Part shown: piece after piece, positions 26,227 through 39,500 of the stretch
Position numbering within the stretch: position 1 is the stretch's first letter
Layout: the number at the start of each line of letters is the position of its first letter
Assembly: GCA_024305405.1 (NCBI GenBank)
Contig: JAKNDB010000105.1
Coordinates: 496,001-560,000, forward strand
Length of the DNA: 64,000 nt
Source: Dirofilaria immitis
Lineage: Eukaryota; Nematoda; Chromadorea; Rhabditida; Onchocercidae
Direction: 5' to 3'
Position numbers and translations under genes: made by a program
Notes under the pieces: generated by a model
The model's database searches: none
What the model was told of the DNA's origin: nothing
Seen by the model: the letters and a program-made list of their open reading frames with translations, nothing else

Positions 26227-28201
26227 ATGAATAGAAATACGTAAAAATCAAAATTTTTTCAAAATTAATTTACTATGTTTTTGAGGTTTTTGGAAGTAAA
26301 TTAAACTTGTAGATAGATTTCACTTTTTGTATCTAACATGAAATGATTCGTAACAAAATAATTTAAGATTTCAATTTAAGAGGGCAACTAAAATCAGCAA
26401 CAGCGAAGTCAAAAGCGATAAGTAAGTGAAAGAATCTATTATTCCATTTGTTAAAATTTTATCAATTCATATATAAACTTAAGAATCTATTAACATTTAA
26501 ATCAAATTCGAAATTCAAATTTTTCTAGCCAGTTAAACGATAAGGATGCAAGACTAGTAATCCAAAATGAGAATGGAAATATAACGACAGGACAGCAACG
26601 CGGTGGCTTCCGAAAATTGTTAATGCGAATTAGCGAAAAAATTGGTGCCACCGAGAAGACCGAATACACAAAATGTTTCCGCGATATGTGCAAAGAGATA
26701 GACGAATACCGAGTAAGCATAGAAAACGGATCGCAGTATTATCTTTGACTTGGATAAGAATTTTTTAACTTTGTTTTGAAAATTGTTTGTTTTCAAAATT
26801 CATTCTAAAATTGATTATTCATCAAATCATAGAAAGGTACTAAATCATTTCCGATTATCATCGAGGATATAGCGCAACAATTAATTTCTATTCTTCAACA
26901 AGATCCACGTTATTTACCAAGACCACCTGGTAAAATGGAGGTTCAGGCTCCACCGCAAGAAGACCCTTTTGAATTATTGGAAATGAAGCTTAAGATAACA
27001 GGAGATCAAATGGAGTCGAAAAAGGTCGTATTTATCTTTCATGGTCTTTTATTATTTAAAAAATCGTAAATAGCCATAATTTCATTTAAAGTTTAATAAA
27101 TCAAAATTTAATTTTGTTTCGCTAATTAAATATGAATGAGCAATCACTAGAACGATTCGGTTTCCAGTACATTATGACCAATTCTATTGAAATGCAATTT
27201 TGGATTAATTGCAGGAGCTTGAACAAATTCAAACCTCAGCACTAAAACTTGCGTCGTTACATCGTGAGTATCAGCAAAAAGCTCGTCGAGCCATACATGG
27301 TATTCGAACGTTTATCAATGTCGATTATGAAAATATCCGCGAAGCAAGAAATGGTAAACTACTACTGCATGTTTCAGGAAAAAGAATTTAAATTTGAAAT
27401 TGAGCCAAGTCGGAATTTCATTGCAGTTTAGATTCTAAATTGCTCATTTTGAATGAATGATTATCTCTTTTCAGCATTAGAAAAATTTCGTCAGGCACTT
27501 GATTTTGCGAAATTTGAACTAAAAGGTGCCAAGACTCCTGAAACAATTCAAGTAAACAATGCTCTTTATGCTGATGCGCTCAAAAAATTCCAAAAACAAT
27601 TGTATGATGTATGAAAATTTTTTGGAAAATGTGATTTTTATTATTCAGCAAGTGTTGAAATATACATTGTTTAGTTAGGAAAAATGATAGAAAAAAATAT
27701 GGTGATAGAATTAATTACCTAGCTAAGATCGCTCAGCAAATAATGAACTCTTGCGTTAGACAATGTATTCGCTTGTTTTTTTGTTGTATTTAATTATCAA
27801 ATCATAATTATTTAATAAACAGTTGCAAAACAGAAATATCTATAGACTGAAGTCATGCTAAAACAATTACCTGGAGCTCGTGAAAAATATCGCATAGAAA
27901 TTGTGAAATTTTTTCAGGTAATTAAATAATTGTATTTCTAATTTGAAAGATGGATATATTCTCCCTCAACTGCTTCTTTTCTCTTTTGTCTAATTTATTA
28001 AAAAGAACAACTAGTGAAAATATAAGTCTGTTTTGATAGAAATGTTGAATAAGTAATTATATATACATTTGAAATGGATAAAATGGATATCGTGAGAAAG
28101 ATTTTAATTCATATATTGTTGAATGATTTATAACTGATTTTTTATAGTTGATGAGAAAATATCATCAAGACTGTGCTAACGCAACTATTTTGTCAGCATA
28201 G
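26227..28201 (+). CDS. BAR-domain protein (amphiphysin/endophilin-like)
   Basis: Six exons join in phase: 26529-26712, 26833-27024, 27215-27353, 27475-27608, 27846-27917 and 28148-28201 (TAG). A possible first coding exon is 26227-26240, encoding MNRN plus two bases; it fits the phase but is weakly supported. The product is about 260 residues. It has a short disordered N-terminus, then a KLLMRISEKIGA segment typical of the first BAR helix. After that come long Lys/Glu/Gln-rich helices (LEKFRQALDFAKFELKGAKT, KKFQKQLYDVTEVMLKQLP) and a last helix ending LMRKYHQDC. BAR domains dimerise into curved helical bundles that bind membranes in endocytosis and trafficking. No SH3 domain follows. The family call rests on helix pattern and spacing, not on a diagnostic motif. 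Confidence 0.65.
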
Positions 28202-28855
28202 ATTGAATTTGTCAACTGTCAGCTAATTTATTAAATATCGAAGCATTAAAAATGCGATGAACAAATGATATTTCTTTACATTAATGTAAAATTTCCGATT
28301 TTTATAATAAACTATTAATTAATTAATGCTTAAAATTCCAATTTTTTTGTAGCATTCAGTAATGAAATATGTCGTGAATGAGTAAATCTGTAGGAAAACT
28401 GAAATAATCCATAATAGTTATATTTAAATAATCACATTATTTTTTGCATTACTTATCACCTAACATGTTAGGATATCTAATGTAACGAATCGTTTATTTA
28501 ATTCTCCTTTTTTTCCTTATAACGAAGTCTATATGCAATGTTTAAGATGTTAACGTTTGGCTATTATCCTGAATGTTGTAACAATCGAAGCTTTGTGCAT
28601 ATTTGAAAAAGAATGTTGTAACAATCGAAGCTTTGTGCGTATTTGAAAATTGCTCATCTCCGATTTTTGTTCTGATAATCAAACAAACCCTTTGTATAAT
28701 CAGTGAATAGTAAGCCATCACCAACTACAAAGACTAAAAATTACCGATACCACAATGAGCTTTTCGCGGTTAACTGGCATGTTTCAAGGAGTTAGTTACT
28801 GAAGCAACATCAGCAGTTATCCATTCTTTCTTTCCGCTCTTACATTAGTCAGCTG
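28202..28855. other. Intergenic, with 40-bp tandem duplication
   Basis: No gene is seen. A 40-bp unit starting gaatgttgtaacaatcg is repeated in tandem at 28571-28610 and 28611-28650, with one or two differences. Confidence 0.7.
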
Positions 28856-29056
28856 CTAATCAATCTCACTCTCATCCTTCCTTTTAATCCTCTCCCACAT
28901 TCTACTGGCGTTGTTAAGCACTCTATCACTTACTTTGTTCAACTTACTTATTACCGAATAAAAATCATTATAAATCGGCGCTTTTACGTTCAGCGGTTTA
29001 ATTACCAAATTTGCGATCAATAACGAAGAAATTTGTTTCCCTAACGTATCTCTTCT
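28856..29056 (-). CDS. Orphan terminal exon, unknown protein
   Basis: An open frame of 66 codons plus TAG begins right after a TTGCAG acceptor. Codon and residue composition are unlike the AT background: it is balanced and charged, for example KPLNVKAPIYNDF and RMWERIKRKDESEID at the end. It looks like the last exon of a real gene, but no upstream exon with a matching phase-0 donor could be identified. The family is not recognised. Confidence 0.4.
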   Translation of the reverse strand, partial: RRDTLGKQISSLLIANLVIKPLNVKAPIYNDFYSVISKLNKVSDRVLNNASRMWERIKRKDESEID

Positions 29057-29242
29057 CTGCAAGAAGCAAATTTTTTACAAAGTCAATAATGACACCGTAT
29101 TATAAATGATGCATATTAGATAGTCCCATGTGATTCATTTGTCTTGAAACTCTGATCTCTGATTCCCGGAATTCATTTTAGCAGCAAACAAAAACAAAAT
29201 CAACATATTCGCAAAATTTATAGTATTATAAACTTGCATCAG

Positions 29243-29389
29243 ATGTATTTTAGAAAATTATGGATTTCTTGTATATTACTACTAATATTCAGTTCATTTA
29301 AATTAAGTGCAATCGTTGGTTTTAATCATTCCAAGTTTCTATCTTTGTTTCCAAATAGATGGCAAAAATTGCCAGTATTGTTCCTGTAA
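29243..29389 (+). CDS. Possible small secreted peptide
   Basis: An ATG opens a 48-residue frame that starts with a positively charged residue pair and a strong hydrophobic stretch (LWISCILLLIFSS), as in a signal peptide. About 25 mostly hydrophobic and basic residues follow before the stop. A donor-like CT/gtaaga overlaps the end, so the gene may continue by splicing. No neuropeptide cleavage repeats or known family are seen. Confidence 0.25.
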   Translation: MYFRKLWISCILLLIFSSFKLSAIVGFNHSKFLSLFPNRWQKLPVLFL

Positions 29390-30459
29390 GAATTTTTGGT
29401 TTTATTATCAGCTTTTCCAAAAATAATAAATTCAAAACAAATATTTCTCAGCATGAAATTAGGTAAAAACTTACTTTTATATTCGCAAAATTGTTTCTGT
29501 GGAATAAGATTGGTACCGAAACCAAGTACAGGGGTAAATTTATATGATACTACAAATTTTGGAATCATCTATCGTAAAAATATTGCAAACGCGACAAAAT
29601 TTTATGCAATAGGAATAATCTTCGATCTTTTAATGAAAGAAATTTTAACATAATTGAATGATAACTTAGAAAATAAAAACAAATACATGAAAAACATTGA
29701 ACGTAAGCTTTTTCATATACATAAATTCGACGTAATCAATGAAATTCATGAATACTAGTTCATTTCGGTAGATTAAAAAATCAATATGTGAATTAAATGC
29801 ATATTCATTTTTCTTTCAAAAGAGGCTTTCCCAAAATGTCTTATTCGAACTGGATTTTAACAGCCAGATCGATTTTTTCGAGCTTCTTAAGAAGTTCTCC
29901 AAAATGAGTTTTTCAGAAAATGTTTAATTCAAATCCAAAAAATCTTCCAAATAACTTTACGAATTCTAAATAATAGATTGCATCAAATTTCATGAATTAA
30001 AAAATGTGAATGAATAAAATATAAACTAAAAATTAACGTGAAAAAAATGGAAAGAGATCAGCAGGAAGTGCATGGTACAAACAAAAATTAGAGAAAATTT
30101 ATGGGAAAATTTATGAAATAACAATTACAATTATATAATTAAATACAATCAATCAAGTACAATCCCACGTACCTGAGGTAGGCAAAATTCTTTCGTTCCT
30201 ATTGTTCCTAAAAATCTGAAAAAATGAATAGATTTGACGCTGATTTCAAACAAAATTTTTTTTCGAAAATCACATATATGAAGATGAGATTTTTATGTTT
30301 CTTCGTCGTATAGTTGCTCAAGCTAGTTGTGAGACCTAAAGAATCTACAAATGTTTGAATAAAGTAAACAATTTATAGACTAACCAGAGTTTGTAACAGT
30401 AATAACATCCTAAATAAACGTCAAATCGAATCATGTTGGATTAGATTATCAACATCAAA
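29390..30459. other. Intergenic region, no gene assigned
   Basis: Overlapping ORFs on both strands at 29326-29653 lack family similarity or splice support. Nothing else is recognised up to the 3' end of the neprilysin gene. Confidence 0.45.
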
Positions 30460-33400
30460 TCACCAGACGGAACACTTCTTCACCGGATTCATCGGTGAAC
30501 CTTCGGGACAGTGGAATGCTTCAGAAAATTCAGGCCGATTCTGAAGTGGTATTATAGCGCGATATTTGTTTGGTGCATGCACATCGGCCATAATAATTTG
30601 CAAGTAATATTTCGGCTTTATCAGTGAGCACCAATTCTGTAGCTCATCACAGTAAGTGAAGGAAAAGACCAATATTAGAATGATAAATGAATATAAAATT
30701 ACAATAAGTTTTAGAGTTTGTCTTTGCTAGTTTGAATAAATTTCAGTTAATTCAAATATAAAATAAAAGCAGATAAATGAGATTTGCAAAAAAAATTGTA
30801 CGAAAAAATTTTTAAAGTTTTGTCATTATCTGTACCTGCTAATTTGAAATTAATAGAAAAATTTGACATAAATTATAATATTCCATTACTTCCAATGATT
30901 CCTTAAATTAGAAATCAGGAAATCAAACGTAAATGTTTAAATAATGAGTTTACATTAGCATAAGCAAGGAAAAACATCTGTATGCTTGTCATATTTTGAA
31001 AACCTGGCAGTGCTGCTTCTTGACGGGAATTTTCTTCAACCCATGATTTATAAGCCTAGAAGAGAAATCAAATTATAACAAACAAGAGAAGAATATGACT
31101 CAAATTCGATCGTGCTTGGCATTTATGCTTTTTCTTCTAATAAAAAAATTGAAAAGATAACAAACTATGAGCGCTGTTTTTACACCAGCATTATCAGCAA
31201 TATTTTCTCCAACTGAGAGTTGCCCATTTAAGTATATGCCAGCTTCTTCCACTTTCACTGCATTGTACTGATGTATGAAACATTCCGTTTTCTCGTAAAA
31301 TTTATGTGCTGTATGTGCATCCCACCAATTATGTAAATTTCCGTATTCATCAAAACGACCACCTGAACAGTTATGAAGTTCAGAAGAGTTCTCACTTGCG
31401 CAAGTGACATTCAAAATTAAGTCTTGATTTTGCTGGATATGTGCAGATGAGTGAAATAAATTAGTAGACAAACCTTGATCGTCGAAGGCATGCGATACTT
31501 CGTGTCCAATAACAGCACCAACCATTGCGTAAGTGATATAATTTGGTACACCAAGTGACATAAAAGGAAATTGCATTATACCAGCCGGAAATACTGCAAG
31601 TTATAAAAGTCTTAGAAATTTCCAAACGAAAATTGGAAGATTTATTTATGATAGTTTTATTTTACTAAATAAATGTTATACTAAGTATGAGATGTGACAT
31701 TACGAGAGAAGTGAAAGTTTTCATTCATTTTACAATAATTTGCACTTATGAAACTGACTCATTTCATTTAAGTTGGGAGCATAATAGGCGTCGACCTGAG
31801 CTGGACCTTGGAACCAAATTGATGTATCCACGAATTTCTTCAACCGCATCAACTCATCCGTTGTGCGGGCACATTTGATACGTATTGTAAATTCTAAGAG
31901 TGGTTCATCATCTGTGGTTTCAGGCTGCAAAAATTTTGTTGTAACAAAAAATGCAAAGACAAGAAATCAATGCTACCAAAATCATAAGATTTTTCGCTAA
32001 TAAAATTATGACGTCAATAGCTCCTCAAATTTCAAGGCATAAAAGATATTAGAATATAGGGAATCTAATTTTTTAAACTTGCCAGTGCCCAATTTTCCTT
32101 CATATAACTTTCATTGAAAATGTAAGAAGGGAATCCACTCTTGTAATTTATGTGTTGTGCTTTGATGATCGCCCGTTGTCTTGTTTCGTTGTCCATCCAA
32201 TCAACGTCTTGTAGCTGTTTGATTAGTTCACTTTTAAAATGTTTAGTAAGATCGTTCATCTAAATGAAACGAAATGATCATTCCTGTTCTGATCGGAATA
32301 CATGGTAAATAGCTGTTTGATTAGTTATCAAAAAGTTATGTCATTATGCATCCAAGGAACATAATTTAATTGGAAATTAAAAGAATAATAAAAGTTTTTT
32401 CAAAAATTCACTTTTTTCATAGCTCTAAATTGATCAAAATGATTCGCTACATAAAGCCCTCCTACTGGCATATCTATCATTACTGTTGTCAGGAAAACAC
32501 AATCTTCCCATCTGAAAAGATTAGCATAGCTATTAGAAAAATCAAATTCTATTCTCTCATCAGATAACAATTCAGTGTCAATTAATTATTTAAGCATTAA
32601 ATTAAATAACTTCGAGTTGAAGATAAATTAGAAGTTTAGCTTGTAGAAGTTAGCAATCTTTGAACGGTTTATTCGATCATAAATTGATTTCTCAACTATC
32701 ATTTTCATTTTCCAAGAATAAACAAATTAACCTTTCTGCGATTGGAATACTGGATATATCAGTTTGGTTGGCCTTAAATGCATAGAATGGTTCTCGCATT
32801 ACAGGTGGCAAGAATGTTGAATATCCTTGAATTACTCGCCATAACACATAATTAGCAATGTTCCGTTTACTGGATCGTCGCATAACGTCCTGAAATGGTT
32901 CAGCAATTTGCCTTGTCAGGCTTTTGCTTGCTACTTATTTTTTGCATTTGATCCGAGTTCCAAGAATAATCCGGACTACAAACTTTTCCCAAGTAAACAG
33001 AAAATCCACGTAATAACAGCGATGAAGCAACAACAATATACACCTGAATTCGATGAAAATACTCTGGTTCTCGTATGATCACCGTATCATTTGGACTAAG
33101 CTTCTCTAAACCATCAAATATTGTATAAATGTATGTTATCAGATCTATCTGAAAGTTTTCATTTATTCTTTTGTTTCAGTAAATTCATGCTGTAATATAC
33201 TGCTTCAACAGCGCGTCAAAAATTTGTGATTTCGTAAAAAATCAAATAATATTACTTGACCTTTATTGTATATAAAATACTAGTAAAATTCACATGTGGA
33301 AAAACTCTGCCTAATTGCCAGAGTTGAAATCGATTGTTACCACGTTCTGGATTACGTCGAGTCATTTCATCAGTTGAAAAATTCACCAACCGTAATTCAA

Positions 33401-36400
33401 ACTCAATTGCTTTTTCATATCATTTTTGGCATGCATCGGATTAGCTCCTAAAAATTAGAATTTAATTCATCTCATCTAGTATTTCTCTTCTCTTCTCGAA
33501 ATTATTTCATTTTAAACTCCTCTATTAAAAACCAATACCTATATTAATGGCCGTCTGTATCATTAACGATGTATAATTTTGGATTACTAGATCATATATT
33601 CCTGCTAAATATGGCCATCTCGAGCCTGCTCCCCATTTTGGTTGATCGACCTGCGAAAAAATCTTGCTGTTTTTTATATTTCAGGAATACTGGAATTATT
33701 ATGACTAGAATTAAAATGATGAAATATATAGACCCTATAAAGCATATACTCATCTATATTGCGACTTTTATCTTTATAGTCAGAATCCCGAAGATAATCT
33801 GATATTCTGATACCTTGTTTGGTAATCCAAACTTAAACATTAAAAGTCGTCTAAAAAGATAAGATAGTGATGACAGTAATCGATTTCTTTATATTTTCTT
33901 ATAACTAAATTAATTGTGTTTAAACTATCTAAATAGACGCATGTTTATCTAACTTATTTTGAATTTTGAAATTTTGTTAAACTTTCAAAAATTTTATTCA
34001 TATTTATTTAAAACACATAACGTAAGAAGTTTACCTCAATAATAAATCTGGAACTATTCAGCGGATCATGTGATACGGCTAGTTCTAAAATAATCGCATT
34101 TACACCTGTTCTGTTCATGATATATGCCAACTGCTTTTCCCAGCTATTGTTCCATGGCTTCCAGGTATGGCCATCTAGAACTGGCCATCCACCTAAATCA
34201 TGAAGTAGCTTTCGCATTGATGAAGCACCTGTAGCTTCTAATTCTCCTGAAAATAGCCATTGACATTCTTCTGCAGGATTCCTATCCATTTCTCATTCTT
34301 TCCCAAACAAGATTTAAAAAATAACTTTGATTTATTTTACTGCTTTTCCCAAAGATATCGCATAAGTAGAGGATTTTTCGTCCCACAGTTATCAAAAAAC
34401 AAAAAAAAATTCCATATATTTTTGATTGTGCATTAAACATGAAGAATTGTTCCTTTAAAAAAAACTCCTTGAAAAAACGTTTCCCATTACCAAATATTTT
34501 GAAAATCAAATTTGCGATTGCTTTGCTTGTAGTTTGTATAATATTGTATCTATTTGTATTCTTGGAATTTCACTTAATCAAACCTTCATCAAGACATTTC
34601 TGATAGTACTGCTTTGCTAAGCGATTCCATGGTTTATCATTAGCAGTTACCGGAGTCTAAAAAATATTTGCAGTCATTTTTGACGTGGAAAATCAGTGAA
34701 AGTGCCTTTAATTAAAGACACTTTTCGAAAAGCATTATCTCACTTTTGAAAACTCAGAAATCAATGAAGTTCAATTTCGACCTGCAGTAATTTTCTAATT
34801 TGTTTATTGAGACGATTTTGCATATCGCTTAAAGTGTGCCTAATCGCCTTATTAGATGGTAAATGCCGATTAACAGGGTAATTACCACATGCATATTCAT
34901 AGAAGTCGTCACAAGGATCAATCTGAAAAGGACTGAATATGAAGTTTGCATGTATTTATGTCGAAAAAGAAAAATGCAAAATAGGAATCGGATGTGCACA
35001 GTGAATAACAAATAGATTTGTAAATTTAAAGTCTTTTCTCCTGGGGATGAAGCATTATTTAAAATTGACATCATTTTGAGTAATTAATTTCTACTGTGAT
35101 CTATTAAACTCGTTAAATCTTTAAGTGCAAATAAAATTTTAACTCAATTTTTCAATTTTTTTGAAATCAAAATTTCTTAAAAATACTATCCTCTAAATAC
35201 CATTTAAGTTCCATCAATTATCGCTTAATAAAAAGTAATGCAATTTGATCGATATATTAAAATATTTGTTGGAATAAGCGATTTTTTTGATCACTATGAC
35301 GGATCAGGATCATAAAGAAAAAAATTGTCAAGCAATTTTGTTTCTTGAAACATCAAAAATCTTTTCTGATAATTAAAAAGAATTTAATTCAAAATTTTTG
35401 TAAAATTTTCATCAAATTCACTTCTTAAAAATTTGTTCACGTATCAGAATTAAATATACAATAATATAAAAATACACCTGTATGTGGCATTGTTACATAC
35501 AGGTCTATGAAAATTTTTCACATTCCATTTAATCAGATGTACACCATTTTTTCTTCCAAGAACATTTATTGACAAGATTGGGCGAAGTTTTTGAAAGTGT
35601 AAAAATCACGATAAAAAAAGTTGTATAAATTCTGATTCGCTGCCAAAGTTTAGAATTCATAAAAGTGAAGAAATTTTAATTTCTTTAAAATTTGCGTTAG
35701 CTTTTCGAATTTATTTCATTGATATGTTTCTATGGGTGCTAATTACTGGTACTGTGAAGGAGGAATAAAAATTGAATACAAAAACAGAAGAATTTATCTT
35801 ATCATTAAGATTGCTGGCAAAGAAACCAGAAATCTGGGCACATTCCCTAGAAGTGCATACATAGCCATTGTGATATGAAGCGGTCTCATCAATACCCACT
35901 GATAATAGATTGACTTCTTCGAATAGATCTCGCTTTACACTACTTGGAAATGATGAATCTGAAAGTTCCTTCAAGTCTTTACATCCAACTCTCGAACTCT
36001 CGCACTGCAAATATTTTTGACATTAAAATTTTATTTATCCATATTCTTGATACAGGTCCATTTTTATAAAGATAGCTATCCTAGAAATTTATTTTATTGT
36101 TTAAATTTATTTAATGTTTCGCAAACCTCGGTATATAAAAAGCCATAACGTCAAGATTCCAATTAATAGAGATAGTAAAATAAGACAAAATACAAGAAGT
36201 CCAGTTTCCAGGCAGGTAAAGCCAAATGCACATTGCCTGAAATTACGACAAATTAATGTAAAAGATTTTCGAAATATTTTTAATTTCGGGAAAGTACTTC
36301 GGCAGATAAGATTTCTTAGAGCTTTGAAATTTTCGTTCGATCAAAATTTCAGAAATGCTCAACTTAAAATTCTTAACACTTCTGATATTACTATCTTCGT

Positions 36401-36556
36401 ATTATCAACTAGATAAAGTATTCAAGAAATACGGTCAGTGGTACGCCAAATAGCAATGATATAATCGTTTTATTCTGTTCAACAAAATTTAAAACATAAA
36501 TACTTCGATGGATTGCGATTATTCCACGTGGTACCATTTTGATCGTAACTTTTCAT
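30460..36556 (-). CDS. Neprilysin-family (M13) zinc metallopeptidase
   Basis: Seventeen exons in transcript order: 36504-36556 (ATG), 36127-36236, 35786-36004, 34782-34922, 34584-34656, 34035-34246, 33539-33650, 33261-33447, 33044-33148, 32732-32889, 32412-32511, 32083-32259, 31759-31924, 31474-31593, 31166-31362, 30954-31055 and 30460-30636 (TGA). The product is a type II membrane ectopeptidase of about 800 residues. It has a short cytosolic tail, a TM helix (LLVFCLILLSLLIGILTLW), then PCDDFYEYACGN, LGGWPVL, the zinc motif HEVSH, the third zinc ligand in GENIAD, and the family C-terminus EFSEAFHC ending in CSVW. It should cleave small extracellular peptides. Two joins fail. The 187-base exon 33261-33447 is one base short; an extra A in its A5 run (plus-strand T5, 33411-33415) restores DMKKAIEFEL. 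The join between the TM exon and the next exon has mismatched phase and is unresolved. Confidence 0.92.
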
Positions 36557-39500
36557 CGTGACAAGCAAAGGAACGATTTATATAATTCAGCAATGTTTTT
36601 GATGATATAGAAATATTTCTTTGTCATGCTGATCTTTCCGCTCCATTGCAATCATTGTTTGCTAGTACTGATAATATCAATTCAATGAACTGCTCAGCTC
36701 AGAACTTCCAGTTTCACTTATCGTATATTGGTTATGAATAATAGGTATTAATGTTACATGAAGTTATATAACGATTTGTCTCCCGAGCTTCGTATAATAA
36801 GTATACATTTTATGTAGCATAAATTAGATTAAATCACAACTATATTGAGATCTGAATTTTGAAGTTGGAATAAATTAAATAAATTAAACTGAATAATGAG
36901 GTAAAATGAAATTAAAACAACAAACCGATTTTATGCGTCTTTCATAATGAATAGTTATTTTTAATCTATTTTATGTAGAAAAAAATTTCGAGAACTTCTC
37001 AAGACGGGTTTATAATTTTCGGAATGAATTTCTCTTCTCTTAAAAATTTTTTCGTCAAAATTGAGTGTTAAGCAGTTGACAAAAATTTTCTCCAACTTTT
37101 CACAAATTTTCATCAACACAAAATCCAATATGTGTCAAAATCTTAATGGAGAAATTTCTGAAAGTTATCAAAGACGTTGGGATAAAAACTTTTTCTGATA
37201 TGTAAAACTAAATAAAAATTTAAATATTTAATCTATAGAAAACACAAGTTTCGCTCCACATCTGTCATGAATACCGAGTCGGCAACCCTATATGTTTTCT
37301 TGTTTTTTTTAATTATTTTTAAGCCTTAAACAGTTTTAAAACTGTTTCAAAATTGAACGAGTTTCATTGAAAAATGAAAGAATTCTATACATCAAAGTTT
37401 TTCCATGAGTTATTTGGTAAATATGGTGGATCTGAAAATTTCATTGTTTTCTGTGCTCCACTATTCCAATTAGAAAAATCAGCTTAGCTGCAACTAGAGT
37501 AAGCTGACGAAATTAATTGGGAGGATGAAGTATATCAAAAACTAACTAGTATCGGACTTTTCAGATCTTTAAAATGAATTAAATATTATTCGCCTGCAGT
37601 AATAGGATGAAAATTGTTCATTTAAGACTTAAAATTTCATATTTGGTTTAGGCAACAGAAGATTTCCCAATATATATATATTCTTTTTAAAAATAGTAAT
37701 TCAACTTAGTTTGTATGTGAACAAGATTTAAATCGAGAAGTAAGTGACCGAGAATGGAAATGTCTAATCTAGCGGGTAGAAGTCGAAAAAATGATGGCGC
37801 TTCTATTTGCTTGTAGTGATAGAAAAAGTCGGAAAAATACACAACTGACAAATTGAACTAACTTTTCTCTGATAATGCAGCAGCTGCGCTAAGCAATGTG
37901 TAAAATTCAAGGATTTGCTTTCGAGACTAAAAACAGTGCGCTTGCAAAAGTTGAATAATTGATGCAAAATTGAAATAGCTTCTATTAACAGAAGGCAGTA
38001 AACAAGCAACAAAATATTTTTAGAGGTGCTGAAAAATTAGCGCTTTGAGATGAAGCACTTTAATTATCAGTTTGAGATGTTGCACTTTTATGATTATCAG
38101 AAAATTGCACACGCAGTAATATGAGATATGACCTATTAACGAAAAGAATAGCAAACAATTAGAGAAAATTCGATAGAAGTAAGTGAATGCTGCAAGTTAA
38201 AAATAATTTATGCAAAAGATCAATAAAAAACATTCGAATTATTCGAGCCAAAATTTTTGATGGAAATTTGCACGAAGAATTGCCAGACCAGAAACTATCA
38301 AAAAAAAGGTCGAAAATGATGATTTCAGAAATTTAACAACTTTATAAGATAGGAATTGTCATCGGAACAATCTGAATAATTTAATGAAATTTTTCGAGAA
38401 GATCAATTACTGTTTCTATCTCATACACTTTTCAAGTTACTAATTTGACTTGAAAAGGACATCGAGATCTTCTCTAACGTTTATTATAGCTGTAATTCTG
38501 CATATCTGTTAATTTGCAAAAGTAAGATTTTGTATTGCTTTGCTTTTAATACTTTTTTAGATGCCTTAATTATATCTTCAGTTTCATTCGTATATTGTTT
38601 TTATTTGTTTGTTTTCTATAAGAAAGAATAATAGTTGAACAATAGAAGAGAAAGAAATATTTTATACAAATGATGCATCAAAGTGATCATAAATATCTCA
38701 AAATAATAAATTGTTTCAGATTGATGTAAATTTTTCAGCTCAGTTATAATTAATATTTGATCTTCAATTGAATTACTAAAAATAGTGTTCTTATGGAAAA
38801 ATCTTCCTGAATTTTTCTGTATCTGTAAAACCTAGCCTGTATTATTTTGCTCAGATGATGGCCGGACATTTTTTTCTTCCTTTCACGATCCCTAAAAGTA
38901 AAGTTCTCGAATATTGTGTAAATGCAACAAAGATTTATATCTTCATAAAAGATCATTCCATGCTTGGGATTAATAAGTTTTTATTCATGAATGATTTATG
39001 TGTTGATCGATCAAAAGAAACACCAAATGAGAACGTTTTAGTCAATATTCTAGGAAATAAATGAAGCAAATGATGATTTATAGCAACACGAATGAAATTT
39101 CATCTCCTAAAGTTGTCGGAAGTAAATGAAACAAAAAATTAGATGATTAAATATTTGCTAAATCAAAAAGTATGAAAATATTGTATATCTTTGATCTGAA
39201 GTCTTCCATATTTGTTGAAAAATTATACCTAACATCTATCATTATTCTTGGAACGACTATTTATTTGAGTTAAGTAAGCGGATTTTTAAGTAGGCTTTTT
39301 AAACTAAATTGTATTTTTAAAATTGGAACAAATGCCCGAGAATATTACAGCAAGAAAGGGCTTCCTATTCGATTTTCTTTAGAAAAAGAAAACAATTCAA
39401 ATTATGGAATATCCCCTTCCAAAAAGAAATCAAGCCTTTCAATTATGCGAAGGCTTGAAACATTGCCTCGAGAAAACTTTTCGCTCATTTTTTTCATGGC

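Noticed and set aside
31363..31473. 37-residue lineage-specific insertion in neprilysin
   Set aside because: It has GT and TTCAG borders and its removal restores family spacing, so an intron is more likely; kept only as a possible retained isoform.
36114..36416. 100-codon plus-strand ORF
   Set aside because: It is antisense to the neprilysin membrane-anchor exon, which has splice borders and a clear TM helix.
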